From the NCBI GenBank assembly GCA_023230585.1, contig JALNXB010000087.1:1-6024 (forward strand): DNA of 6,024 nt, read 5' to 3'. Made by a program: the position numbers and the translations under genes. Positions 1-5,950 of the stretch are shown here, one piece after another. This DNA is from a bacterium. GTDB lineage: Bacteria; Ratteibacteria; UBA8468; B48-G9; JAFGKM01. Numbering within the stretch: position 1 is the stretch's first letter; the number at the start of each line of letters is the position of its first letter. The notes under the pieces are model-generated. The model was not told where the DNA came from. It was given only the letters and a program-made list of their open reading frames with translations, and ran no database searches.

Positions 1-2
1 TG

Positions 3-80
3 GAAATAGGCAATCTTCCTCCTGGAAATCTTTCTATAAACAAGGAGATATTGGAAAGATGTTTTGCAAGTATGTCATAA
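3..80 (+). CDS. Possible C-terminal tail of an upstream gene (partial)
   Basis: A frame open from the left edge reads about 25 residues (EIGNLPPGNLSINKEILERC...) and stops at TAA 78-80. Its composition is protein-like and it lies on the same strand as the following genes, 86 nt upstream of the next start. A competing frame is open from base 2 to TGA 134-136, but its Trp/Lys/Ser-rich translation looks less like a real protein end. The piece is too short for any family assignment. Whether it is coding at all can only be judged with the sequence to the left. Confidence 0.33.
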   Translation, partial: EIGNLPPGNLSINKEILERCFASMS

Positions 81-166
81 ACATTTACAGAGAAGAAAAT
101 TTGTTTAATAAGTGGAAACGTGGGCTACTATGGTGAATACGATTCTTAAACAGATAAAGGGGGCTT

Positions 167-928
167 ATGAAAATTAAAACCTTTATATTTATTTTATGTT
201 GCTTTACATTTGTTAATATACAAATATCTTATGGAAAGATACTGGTAAAAAACGGTGATTTTTCAATATCATTACCTGACGGATGGGTAGAGATACCAAG
301 AGATATTCTGGATTTCCAAACTATGCAACATCTAATACACGAGCCAGGTTTTTCAACATTACGTTATAACTACGCTTTTCAATTAAAATCTGATTCAGAT
401 GCATGGTTTAAACATCCGTTTCTTCTGGTGGAGATAAAACATTCAGGTCGCATTAAAGAGAAAGAAGTGTATGATTCATTAAAAGAAATATCTTTAAGTG
501 TGGATAAAATAGAACAAGATTTCAGTCCCACCATTTTGGAGAGTTGTTTAAAAAAAATCTATTATGACAGAAAACTTCACATAGTATGGAGACAAGAGGA
601 ATCTACAAGCAGAAAAACCGGTAAACTATCTAATCTTTATGGAATAATCTTAACACAAAAAGGGTGGATTAGAATATCTGCAACTTGCTTAGAAAAAGAT
701 TATGTAATTTATGAGCCAGTTTTTAAATCTATAGTAGAGTCAGTTGTTCTACATCCTGACCTTGTTTACAGACGGCAGTGGAAAGAAGGCTTGCAACTAT
801 TTGTCAATAGTCTTGATTGGAAACAAGTTTTGATGTTTTTAGCAATAGGAGGAGTAATCGGTTGGCATATTCTAATTTCTACTGTTACGAGCATCAAAAC
901 AGGCAAGAAAGAGGATATCAATCAATAG
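167..928 (+). CDS. Exported, C-terminally membrane-anchored protein of unknown function
   Basis: This is a 253-residue protein that I do not recognise as a named family. Residues 1-23 form a signal peptide: MKIK, a hydrophobic stretch IFILCCFTFV, and a probable cleavage near SYG/K. The segment around 32-44 (FSISLPDGWVEIP) and a later strand pattern ending in a 'FKSIVESV' helix near 186-193 resemble the PsbP/DUF1795-like alpha-beta fold; this is pattern recall only. A single hydrophobic helix lies at about 221-240, followed by a basic tail (KTGKKED). The body should therefore sit outside the cytoplasmic membrane with a short cytoplasmic C-terminus. The start is supported by AAAGGGGG at 156-163, four nt before ATG. 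The ankyrin gene starts 65 nt downstream with the same type of ribosome binding site, which suggests co-expression. No catalytic motif is visible. Confidence 0.88.
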   Translation: MKIKTFIFILCCFTFVNIQISYGKILVKNGDFSISLPDGWVEIPRDILDFQTMQHLIHEPGFSTLRYNYAFQLKSDSDAWFKHPFLLVEIKHSGRIKEKEVYDSLKEISLSVDKIEQDFSPTILESCLKKIYYDRKLHIVWRQEESTSRKTGKLSNLYGIILTQKGWIRISATCLEKDYVIYEPVFKSIVESVVLHPDLVYRRQWKEGLQLFVNSLDWKQVLMFLAIGGVIGWHILISTVTSIKTGKKEDINQ

Positions 929-980
929 ATTCTTTGGCACCGTGTATAGTTTGTATTAGTAAACATAATGCTATGAATTT

Positions 981-989
981 AAAGGGGGG
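981..989 (+). promoter_or_regulatory. Ribosome binding site fixing the start of the ankyrin gene
   Basis: AAAGGGGGG lies four nt before the ATG at 994. The reading frame is open much further upstream, to an ATG at 817, but that start would overlap the previous gene by 112 nt, has no ribosome binding site and adds a Cys/Tyr/Arg-rich extension unlike an ankyrin cap. This site therefore decides the start. The genes at 167 and 2559 have the same AAAGGGGG form. Confidence 0.75.
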
Positions 990-993
990 CTAT

Positions 994-2394
994 ATGGATG
1001 TGCGAGAAACAATAAGAAAAAACGATTTAGAGACAGTAAAAAAACTATTAGCTGAGAAAAAAGACGTTAATATCAGAAATGATACAGGAGATACATTTTT
1101 ACATATAGCAGTCCGTATGGAAAAGAAAGAAGTTGCTGAACTGCTGATAAACAAAAGTGCGGAGATTAACGCTAAGAATAATGGGGAAATAACACCGTTA
1201 CATTTAGCAGCAAGTAGAGGATATACAGATATTGGTAAACTTCTAATAGATAAAGGTGCAGATATTAATATAGAGAACAATTATGGGGAAACACCTTTGC
1301 ATTTGGCAGTTAGAGAAGGGCATGCAGAAATTGCTAAACTATTGATAGAGTCGGGAGCAATAGTAAATGCCCAGAACAATAAAGGCATTACTCCTCTTGA
1401 TATAGCGTTTGACACATACGAATGGTGGGGATTTGACACTCAAATTTTGAAAATGCTACAAACAACATTGACTGGAAATTTTATGAAGGGGACAGAGCCA
1501 GAAGGTTTTTTTCGAGAATCTTATTTAGGCACAATAAAATGGGGAACATCCTTGCAGATGTTTCATAATATGGATAAAAAAGAAATTGAAGTATTACAGT
1601 CTCTATATGAATATCACAAGAAGTTTGAAAATGATGAGCAATATGGGAAAATCGTCCACGCTTTATCCGATATGACATTTGAAGAATTAGATCAAATAAC
1701 GTTATATGAGAAAAGAGATGATGACTTGAAATTTTTTGGCATAACAATTGAAAAAATTCAATACGTTTTCTGGTATGAAAAATTTCTTGGCGTTATTATT
1801 TACCGAAAAGACGCTAGTTTACAAAAGTGGAGAGATTTTGTAAAAACTGTATTTTCAAAATATGGTATAGGGCTGGAAATTGGTTGCTTATTAGCTGCAA
1901 AGTGTGATATACATCCAAGCTTTTATATATGGAGTGGAAAAAAAACAAAGATGGTGTTAACCAGACACTGTGATCTTTTCATAGTTTCTACAGAACTAAT
2001 GAAGAAGAGACAAAAATATCTTGATATGAAACGTCTCGATATCACTTCAAAAATGAAGTATGTACCTCTACCACCAAGTTTTTATTATGAGGAGAAAGAA
2101 AAAAAGTATTATCTAATTCCTCAAGAATTGGATGTTATATATATAAGCAAAGGGGAAAATAATGAAGAAGTTGATAAATTTGCACTGAGAGGCAAACATA
2201 ATGCAATAAAAAAAGATGACACTGACAAATACTGGTTGACACGACAAGGATGGCAACCGATGCTTTTAGGTAAAGTTATAGACGAAGAGGATGCGCCGAT
2301 AACATTACAAAGACTTAATCCCACTGGACGGCCTGGTAGCAATATAACATTCGATGAAATACTAAATTATGATGGAACAATTAGGCTTTTCTGA
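994..2394 (+). CDS. Ankyrin-repeat protein with a C-terminal 'IKWGTS' domain
   Basis: With the start at 994 the protein has 466 residues and no signal peptide, so it is probably cytoplasmic. Residues 1-30 form an N-terminal half repeat or cap. Three full 33-residue ankyrin repeats follow at about 31-63, 64-96 and 97-129, the last two with the canonical TPLHLA core, and then a degenerate repeat at about 130-158. Ankyrin repeats bind other proteins. From about 167 a second domain begins, with GTIKWGTS at 169-176, an YEKRDDDLKFFG segment near 228-239, KIQYVFW at 254-260, a helix and 'KYGIG' near 289-293, and YIWSG at 311-315. This order matches an uncharacterised domain I recall from deltaproteobacterial and related proteins (pattern FRGIKWGT...YxRKxDxLKIG...YGFY...KYGxG...YxWxG). 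The linker after the WGTS motif is longer than I remember. The last 100 residues are unassigned. No enzymatic motif is visible; a binding or scaffold role is inferred from the ankyrin repeats alone. Confidence 0.9.
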   Translation: MDVRETIRKNDLETVKKLLAEKKDVNIRNDTGDTFLHIAVRMEKKEVAELLINKSAEINAKNNGEITPLHLAASRGYTDIGKLLIDKGADINIENNYGETPLHLAVREGHAEIAKLLIESGAIVNAQNNKGITPLDIAFDTYEWWGFDTQILKMLQTTLTGNFMKGTEPEGFFRESYLGTIKWGTSLQMFHNMDKKEIEVLQSLYEYHKKFENDEQYGKIVHALSDMTFEELDQITLYEKRDDDLKFFGITIEKIQYVFWYEKFLGVIIYRKDASLQKWRDFVKTVFSKYGIGLEIGCLLAAKCDIHPSFYIWSGKKTKMVLTRHCDLFIVSTELMKKRQKYLDMKRLDITSKMKYVPLPPSFYYEEKEKKYYLIPQELDVIYISKGENNEEVDKFALRGKHNAIKKDDTDKYWLTRQGWQPMLLGKVIDEEDAPITLQRLNPTGRPGSNITFDEILNYDGTIRLF

Positions 2395-2500
2395 TATAAA
2401 ATTTTCTAACAAAAGAGATGAAGCAACAAATGTCTTAGTTTTAAAAATATAGTAATAAAAAGTATGGTAAAAAACTATAACAACCGCTTTAAAATTAATC

Positions 2501-2528
2501 TTGCTAACGTAATGATAGTTTCTATACG
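2501..2528 (+). promoter_or_regulatory. Weak candidate sigma70-type promoter
   Basis: TTGCTA (2501-2506) and TATACG (2523-2528) are 16 nt apart, inside the 164-nt gap between the ankyrin gene and the C39-like gene. Each hexamer matches the consensus at four of six positions. The background is very AT-rich, so chance matches are common. The gap is otherwise featureless: I see no strong terminator hairpin after 2394. Confidence 0.2.
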
Positions 2529-2558
2529 GATACAAATAAATTAAAGAAAGGGGGAATT

Positions 2559-3836
2559 ATGTTAAAAGTAAGGGAGGCAGTAAAGGTAGTAGTTATAAAG
2601 ACAGAGGAGGTAGCAAAAAGGTCAGAAGAAGCAGTAAAGGCGATAGAAGAGCTAGTAACTATAACAGAAAAAAAGGTAAGAAGAGCAGAAGAAGGTGGAG
2701 GTGGACCTGCAACCGCTGCTACACCACCGCCTATAGCACCAGCAGCGTACTTTCCAGAATGGGTAGCAGTTATGAAAGCAGAGGAAATGAAAAAAACAGT
2801 AAAAGAAACAACAGAGGCATTAAAGGAAGCGACAACAGCAATTCTGGCTGTAGAGATAATACCTGAGTTAAAAGACATTGCAACAAAAGCGATGGGAGAT
2901 GCAATGAAAACAGCCAATTCAACAGAAAGAGCAGCAAGTAATGCCGTAATGACAGTAAGGGAAGCGGAAAAAGCAATAACCTCAGCAAGGATAGAACCAT
3001 CAAAGAAATTATGGACTAAAGCATTAGAAACAACAAAACACGCTCTTAAGACAATAAAATCAGCAGATACCGCTATATCTGCAATGGTGCTTGCAGGCAA
3101 AGCAGTAGAAACAATGGCAATATCATTAGAGATGTTAGGAATCTCTCAACAAAGAACAATAGAACCAACAGGAGCAATTCAGGAGGCAGTAGAAATGAAT
3201 ATTCCATCTCTTCACAAAGAAAACGATGCTCACGAAAATTGTCAGGTTGTAGCAATACAAATGGCTTTAGCTTATTACGGAATAGACCTAACATTGGACA
3301 AATTACACAAAATGGTGCCGACCATTGGACCTACATTTTTTTCTGTTCCTTGGGGTAACTGTGCTGTGGCTGCAGAAGAAGGGCTTAATGTAATTTTTAT
3401 TTCAAGAAACCCTAATGTGCTACTTGAAGCAAGTTATATTCACATAGCTAATAGCACTCAAAAAACAAGGCAAGAAATAGAAGATTGGATTAAAGGTCAG
3501 AGAGAAAGATGTAACAATTTAGCAGATAAAATCAATTTAGTGGAATGGAGAGAAAACTGGAAAGAAGAATACGGATATGAATATAAAGACCTTCCGCTAA
3601 AGATAGTAGCAAAAAAAGCAGGAGTAGTAATCCCTACTGTCAATTGGGGAATAGCTCCTCATGCTATAGTCATTAATGAATTTAAAGACGGGAAGGTCTT
3701 CTTCAACAACCCTAACAAGGTAGATATTACAGATATGGCTGAGGATAAATTTTATCAAAAATGGTTGGACACAATAGCAACCGACAATGATTTATTAATA
3801 ATTTCAAAAGATAAAATTGACTTACGCAATATCTAA
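2559..3836 (+). CDS. Coiled-coil / C39-like cysteine peptidase domain protein
   Basis: This is a 425-residue protein starting at ATG 2559 with AAAGGGGG at 2547-2554. No signal peptide is visible. Residues 1-45 are a K/E/V-rich helix, 46-65 a Gly/Pro/Ala hinge (EEGGGGPATAATPPP), and 68-200 a long Ala/Lys/Thr/Glu-rich helical segment likely to form coiled coil. From about 213 the sequence resembles papain-fold C39-like peptidases: HENCQVVAIQMALAYYG carries the candidate nucleophile Cys228, PHAIVINE the His368, and FFNNPN an Asn384 where C39 enzymes usually have Asp. The oxyanion-hole Gln usually six residues before the Cys is replaced by Asn222. C39 domains cleave after Gly-Gly in peptide leaders or otherwise act as peptidases; here there is no attached ABC transporter. 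The gene precedes the peptide/aspartic-protease cassettes by only a few tens of bases and ends in tandem stops (TAATAA). The function is inferred, and an inactive C39-like fold is possible. Confidence 0.87.
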   Translation: MLKVREAVKVVVIKTEEVAKRSEEAVKAIEELVTITEKKVRRAEEGGGGPATAATPPPIAPAAYFPEWVAVMKAEEMKKTVKETTEALKEATTAILAVEIIPELKDIATKAMGDAMKTANSTERAASNAVMTVREAEKAITSARIEPSKKLWTKALETTKHALKTIKSADTAISAMVLAGKAVETMAISLEMLGISQQRTIEPTGAIQEAVEMNIPSLHKENDAHENCQVVAIQMALAYYGIDLTLDKLHKMVPTIGPTFFSVPWGNCAVAAEEGLNVIFISRNPNVLLEASYIHIANSTQKTRQEIEDWIKGQRERCNNLADKINLVEWRENWKEEYGYEYKDLPLKIVAKKAGVVIPTVNWGIAPHAIVINEFKDGKVFFNNPNKVDITDMAEDKFYQKWLDTIATDNDLLIISKDKIDLRNI

Positions 3837-3865
3837 TAACAAAGTTTTACGTCGCCAATACCAAT

Positions 3866-3947
3866 AGGAGGTGAGATATCAAAAAGTTTTCGGGCGACTA
3901 TGTTTTACAAAGTTAAAAGCATTATAACAAGCATCACCTACTATTAA
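3866..3947 (+). pseudogene. Start-less first copy of the small peptide segment
   Basis: The 60 nt at 3885-3944 encode exactly the same 20 residues (SFRATMFYKV... to TYY) as the end of the intact small ORF at 4754-4903, followed by the same TAA (3945-3947). A good ribosome binding site AGGAGG at 3866-3871 is followed at 3876 by ATA TCA AAA AGT in the peptide frame. This would read M-S-K-S if ATA were ATG, and it matches the MSK start of the intact copy. No ATG or other ordinary start precedes the segment in frame; the internal ATG at 3900 would give only 15 residues. I read this as a shortened or inactivated copy, or as a cis-acting leader whose RNA sequence is what matters. Confidence 0.55.
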
Positions 3948-3985
3948 AGGAGGCAAATTTTATGATACTGCCTATCTATTTAAAA
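3885..3985 (+). repeat. Direct repeat, copy 1 (peptide segment plus start of aspartic protease gene)
   Basis: This 101-nt stretch matches 4841-4941 with only two mismatches, at 3953 and 3970, and no gaps. The first 68 nt are identical. It covers the 20-codon peptide end, its stop codon, the next gene's ribosome binding site and that gene's first codons. The two copies are 956 nt apart. Confidence 0.95.
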
Positions 3986-4642
3986 AATAAGCATCTATTT
4001 ATTGAATTGGACGGAAATTTATTTTTGTTTGATACGGGAGCGAGTCACAGTTTCACAGAAACAGAAAACATTTCTATTGATAGTAAAAAATTTCAACTTC
4101 CCTCGAGTTTACCAACTCCTATGGGGGCTTTTGATGCTGAAATGATTTCTAAACAAGTTGGTGTTAAGTGCGTTGGGTTACTTGGAATGGACGTACTTGG
4201 TAAGTTTGACCATATTATAGATATTGATAAAAATCAACTTACTATTTCGGAAAACGAATTGAAATATACAGGACAAGAAGTTAAGTTATCCTCTTTTATG
4301 GGCTTTACAACAATCAACGCCAATATAGCTAACAAAGAATATAAGATGTTGTTTGATACGGGTGCACAGATTTCCTTCTTTCTGGATGATTCTATCGTTA
4401 ACTTTCCTTTCGTGGAAAAGTTTAAAGACTTTAATCCACTTCAAGGTGAGTTTGAAACAGATACCTATAAAGTAGAAGTTAAGTTAAACGAGATTGTCTT
4501 ACAACTTATTTGTGGAAGTGAACTTCCTTTATTTCTTAGTGCAGGCATCCAGTTTTTAGGAGCCAGCGGAGTTATTGGAAACGAGATGTTAATAAACCGG
4601 GTTGTCGGTTTTGCTCCAAGAAGAAATGTAATGTATATTTAA
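3962..4642 (+). CDS. Miniature two-lobed retropepsin-like aspartic protease, copy 1
   Basis: This is a 226-residue protein with no signal peptide; the fold begins almost at residue 1 (MILPIYLKNK). It has two aspartic protease signatures, FDTGAS with Asp24 and FDTGAQ with Asp132. Each is followed about 45-70 residues later by the hydrophobic-hydrophobic-Gly motif, GLLGMDVLGKF at 72-82 and GVIGNEMLINR at 203-213. This looks like an internal duplication of a retropepsin unit, giving both catalytic aspartates in one chain as in pepsin but at half its size. Most bacterial retropepsin-like proteins I know have one unit and dimerise. AAAGGAGG at 3946-3953, eight nt before ATG, overlaps the stop of the preceding peptide segment, which suggests translational coupling. 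The next gene copy (4918-5598) is about two-thirds identical. Protease activity is inferred from motifs; the substrate is unknown. Confidence 0.88.
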   Translation: MILPIYLKNKHLFIELDGNLFLFDTGASHSFTETENISIDSKKFQLPSSLPTPMGAFDAEMISKQVGVKCVGLLGMDVLGKFDHIIDIDKNQLTISENELKYTGQEVKLSSFMGFTTINANIANKEYKMLFDTGAQISFFLDDSIVNFPFVEKFKDFNPLQGEFETDTYKVEVKLNEIVLQLICGSELPLFLSAGIQFLGASGVIGNEMLINRVVGFAPRRNVMYI

Positions 4643-4670
4643 CCCTTTCGTATTGAGAGGAAGATAAAGC

Positions 4671-4707
4671 AATCCCCCGAGGTTTGCGGAGTAATCCGCG
4701 GGGGTTT
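4671..4707 (+). terminator. Hairpin between the two cassettes (possible terminator or processing site)
   Basis: AATCCCCC at 4671-4678 pairs with GGGGGTTT at 4700-4707, with one T-T mismatch. Inside, GCGGA at 4686-4690 pairs with TCCGC at 4695-4699 around a GTAA loop, leaving a 7-nt bulge on the 5' arm. The hairpin is strong, but only three T follow it, so intrinsic termination is uncertain. It could equally be a REP-like element or an RNA stabilising or processing site. It lies 28 nt after the first aspartic protease gene. Confidence 0.5.
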
Positions 4708-4753
4708 GCAAAAAGGTTGGGGACAATCTACCAAGGCGAAAAAGGAGGTTCTT

Positions 4754-4903
4754 ATGTCTAAAGAAAAAAAAGAAGTTAAAGCAACAGGTAAAAAAGCAGA
4801 GGAGGTGAAAAAAACAGGAGGAATAATTACTACTTCAAGTAGTTTTCGGGCGACTATGTTTTACAAAGTTAAAAGCATTATAACAAGCATCACCTACTAT
4901 TAA
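4754..4903 (+). CDS. Small 49-residue peptide with K/E leader and Gly-Gly (candidate peptide precursor)
   Basis: The ATG at 4754 has a strong ribosome binding site AAAGGAGG at 4741-4748, five nt upstream; a longer TTG start at 4706 lies inside the hairpin and is unlikely. Residues 1-21 are charged and Cys-free (MSKEKKEVKATGKK...). Gly22-Gly23 follow, then a 26-residue tail with net charge about +3, ten Ser/Thr and a terminal TYY. The overall shape resembles a leader/core peptide precursor, and a C39-like peptidase is encoded upstream. However, classical double-Gly leaders have hydrophobic residues at -4, -7 and -12, whereas here -4 is Lys and -7 is Glu. No modifying enzyme or transporter is visible. 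The stop codon TAAAGGAG merges with the ribosome binding site of the next gene, so a translational-coupling leader peptide is the main alternative. I recognise no family. Confidence 0.6.
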   Translation: MSKEKKEVKATGKKAEEVKKTGGIITTSSSFRATMFYKVKSIITSITYY

Positions 4904-4941
4904 AGGAGACAAATTTTATGATACTTCCTATCTATTTAAAA
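4841..4941 (+). repeat. Direct repeat, copy 2
   Basis: This is the partner of 3885-3985: identical for 68 nt, then two mismatches (4909, 4926) through the first codons of the second aspartic protease. Upstream of 4841 the two copies stop aligning, so the leader half of the small ORF is unique to this copy. Confidence 0.95.
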
Positions 4942-5598
4942 GAAAAGCATCCATTTGTTGAATTAGATGGAAATTTATGGTTGTTTGATACAGGTTCACC
5001 TTATAGTTTCGGAGATAAAGAAAACATCTCTATTGATGGCATCAAATTTCAACTTCCCTCGAATTTTCCTATTCCTATAGGGTCTTTCGGTACTGAAACT
5101 ATCGTTAAACACGTTGGTGTTAATTGTGTCGGATTAATTGGAATGGATGTGATTGGTAAGTTTGACCATATTATAGATATTGGTAAAAATCAACTCACCA
5201 TTTCAAAAAACGAGTTGGAATATACAGGAAAAGAGGTGAGGTTATCAAATATTATGAATGTTCCAGCATTCACAGCCAGTATAGCCAATAAAGAATACAC
5301 AATGTTATTTGATACGGGTGCTCAAATTTCCTTCTTTCTGAATAATTCTATAGTTGATTTTCCTTATGTGGGTAAATTTACAGATTTTTTTCCAACTTAC
5401 GGTAAATTTGAAACAGATACATATACAGTTGAAGTTGAATTGAACGGTGTTACCTTCAAACTACTCTCTGGAAACTATCTTCCTGAAGAGTTAAGTAAAA
5501 TTATTAAATCATTTAAAGTTGATGGCTTTGTTGGAAGCGAAATGTTAATAAATCGGGTTGTTGGTTTTACTCCAAGAAGAAATGTAATGTATATTTAA
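4918..5598 (+). CDS. Miniature two-lobed retropepsin-like aspartic protease, copy 2
   Basis: This is a 226-residue paralogue of the gene at 3962-4642. The two align without gaps and share about 150 of 226 residues by hand count. Both active-site motifs are kept: FDTGSP with Asp24 and FDTGAQ with Asp132. The partner motifs GLIGMDVIGKF (72-82) and GFVGSEMLINR (203-213) are also present. The first lobe's Ala after DTG is Ser here, as in many pepsins. The most variable parts are 111-118 and 173-202, which may shape substrate binding, while the last 16 residues are nearly identical. AGGAG at 4904-4908 precedes ATG 4918 and abuts the stop of the small peptide ORF. No signal peptide is visible, so a cytoplasmic location is likely. 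Keeping both catalytic pairs in two diverged copies suggests both are active, possibly with different specificity. Confidence 0.88.
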   Translation: MILPIYLKEKHPFVELDGNLWLFDTGSPYSFGDKENISIDGIKFQLPSNFPIPIGSFGTETIVKHVGVNCVGLIGMDVIGKFDHIIDIGKNQLTISKNELEYTGKEVRLSNIMNVPAFTASIANKEYTMLFDTGAQISFFLNNSIVDFPYVGKFTDFFPTYGKFETDTYTVEVELNGVTFKLLSGNYLPEELSKIIKSFKVDGFVGSEMLINRVVGFTPRRNVMYI

Positions 5599-5750
5599 CA
5601 CGTTCCGTTTTTACAAGGCATACAATAGTAGAGGGAAAAAAGTATGTGGTGTTATTTACTCACTCCTTCTCTTTGCCTTTTCCCCTTAGAAGTGATTGGG
5701 ATGGTTGGTCCTCAGAGGTTTGCAAAGGGTTAATGGGAAGAGGCTTGTCC

Positions 5751-5786
5751 GCCGAAGCCAACCTACGCTACAATACAAGCTTCGGC
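5751..5786. repeat. Inverted repeat GCCGAAGC / GCTTCGGC
   Basis: The perfect 8-bp arms GCCGAAGC at 5751-5758 and GCTTCGGC at 5779-5786 enclose a 20-nt loop with a TACGCTACAA core. This resembles the 'CCGCCGAAGC...' intergenic repeats frequent in metagenome-derived bacterial genomes (recalled, not searched). Confidence 0.7.
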
Positions 5787-5834
5787 AGGTATACCTTGGC
5801 GCAGGTGGAGGGGGGGGTTTGCTTTTTGCTTGTT

Positions 5835-5873
5835 ATTGCGAGTGTTTCTCAACGTGCAATCTCGCCGAAGGCG
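5835..5873. repeat. ATTGCGAG...GCAATCTC type repeat plus CGCC-GAA-GGCG hairpin
   Basis: ATTGC at 5835-5839 and GCAAT at 5856-5860 bracket a loop. The outer wording ATTGCGAG...GCAATCTC is that of a widespread bacterial intergenic repeat family ('CATTGCGAG...GCAATCTC'). It runs directly into a small hairpin, CGCC (5863-5866) and GGCG (5870-5873). Confidence 0.65.
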
Positions 5874-5950
5874 GAAAAGGAATGGGAAGGAACAATAGCA
5901 AGGAAAAGCGGAAGACGAAAAAATAAAAGCGAAACATAAAGAAAAAAGAC

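Noticed and set aside
2..136. Alternative open frame from the left edge ending at TGA 134
   Set aside because: Its Lys/Trp/Ser/Tyr-rich translation looks random compared with the frame ending at 80; kept only as an alternative.
817..993. Upstream extension of the ankyrin reading frame to ATG 817
   Set aside because: It overlaps the previous gene by 112 nt, has no ribosome binding site and encodes an unlikely Cys/Tyr/Arg-rich leader; ATG 994 has AAAGGGGGG at the right distance.
2522..3100. Long open frame on the minus strand opposite the C39-like gene
   Set aside because: It mirrors the Ala/Lys/Glu-rich coding strand, giving low-complexity Ala/Ser/Val/Phe translation; typical antisense shadow of a compositionally biased gene.
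4754..4903. Lanthipeptide or classical double-glycine bacteriocin assignment for the small ORF
   Set aside because: The peptide has no Cys, the leader lacks the hydrophobic -4/-7/-12 positions, and no LanM, LanB or ABC exporter is present in the window.
3885..4910. CRISPR or transposon interpretation of the two direct repeats
   Set aside because: There are only two copies, 956 nt apart, with a gene between them, no terminal inverted repeats and no transposase; a tandem gene duplication explains them.
5646..5939. 97-codon open frame (GTG start) and an overlapping 76-codon frame at 5696
   Set aside because: Both run through several dispersed inverted repeats and a G8 run, lack a good ribosome binding site and show no protein-like pattern.
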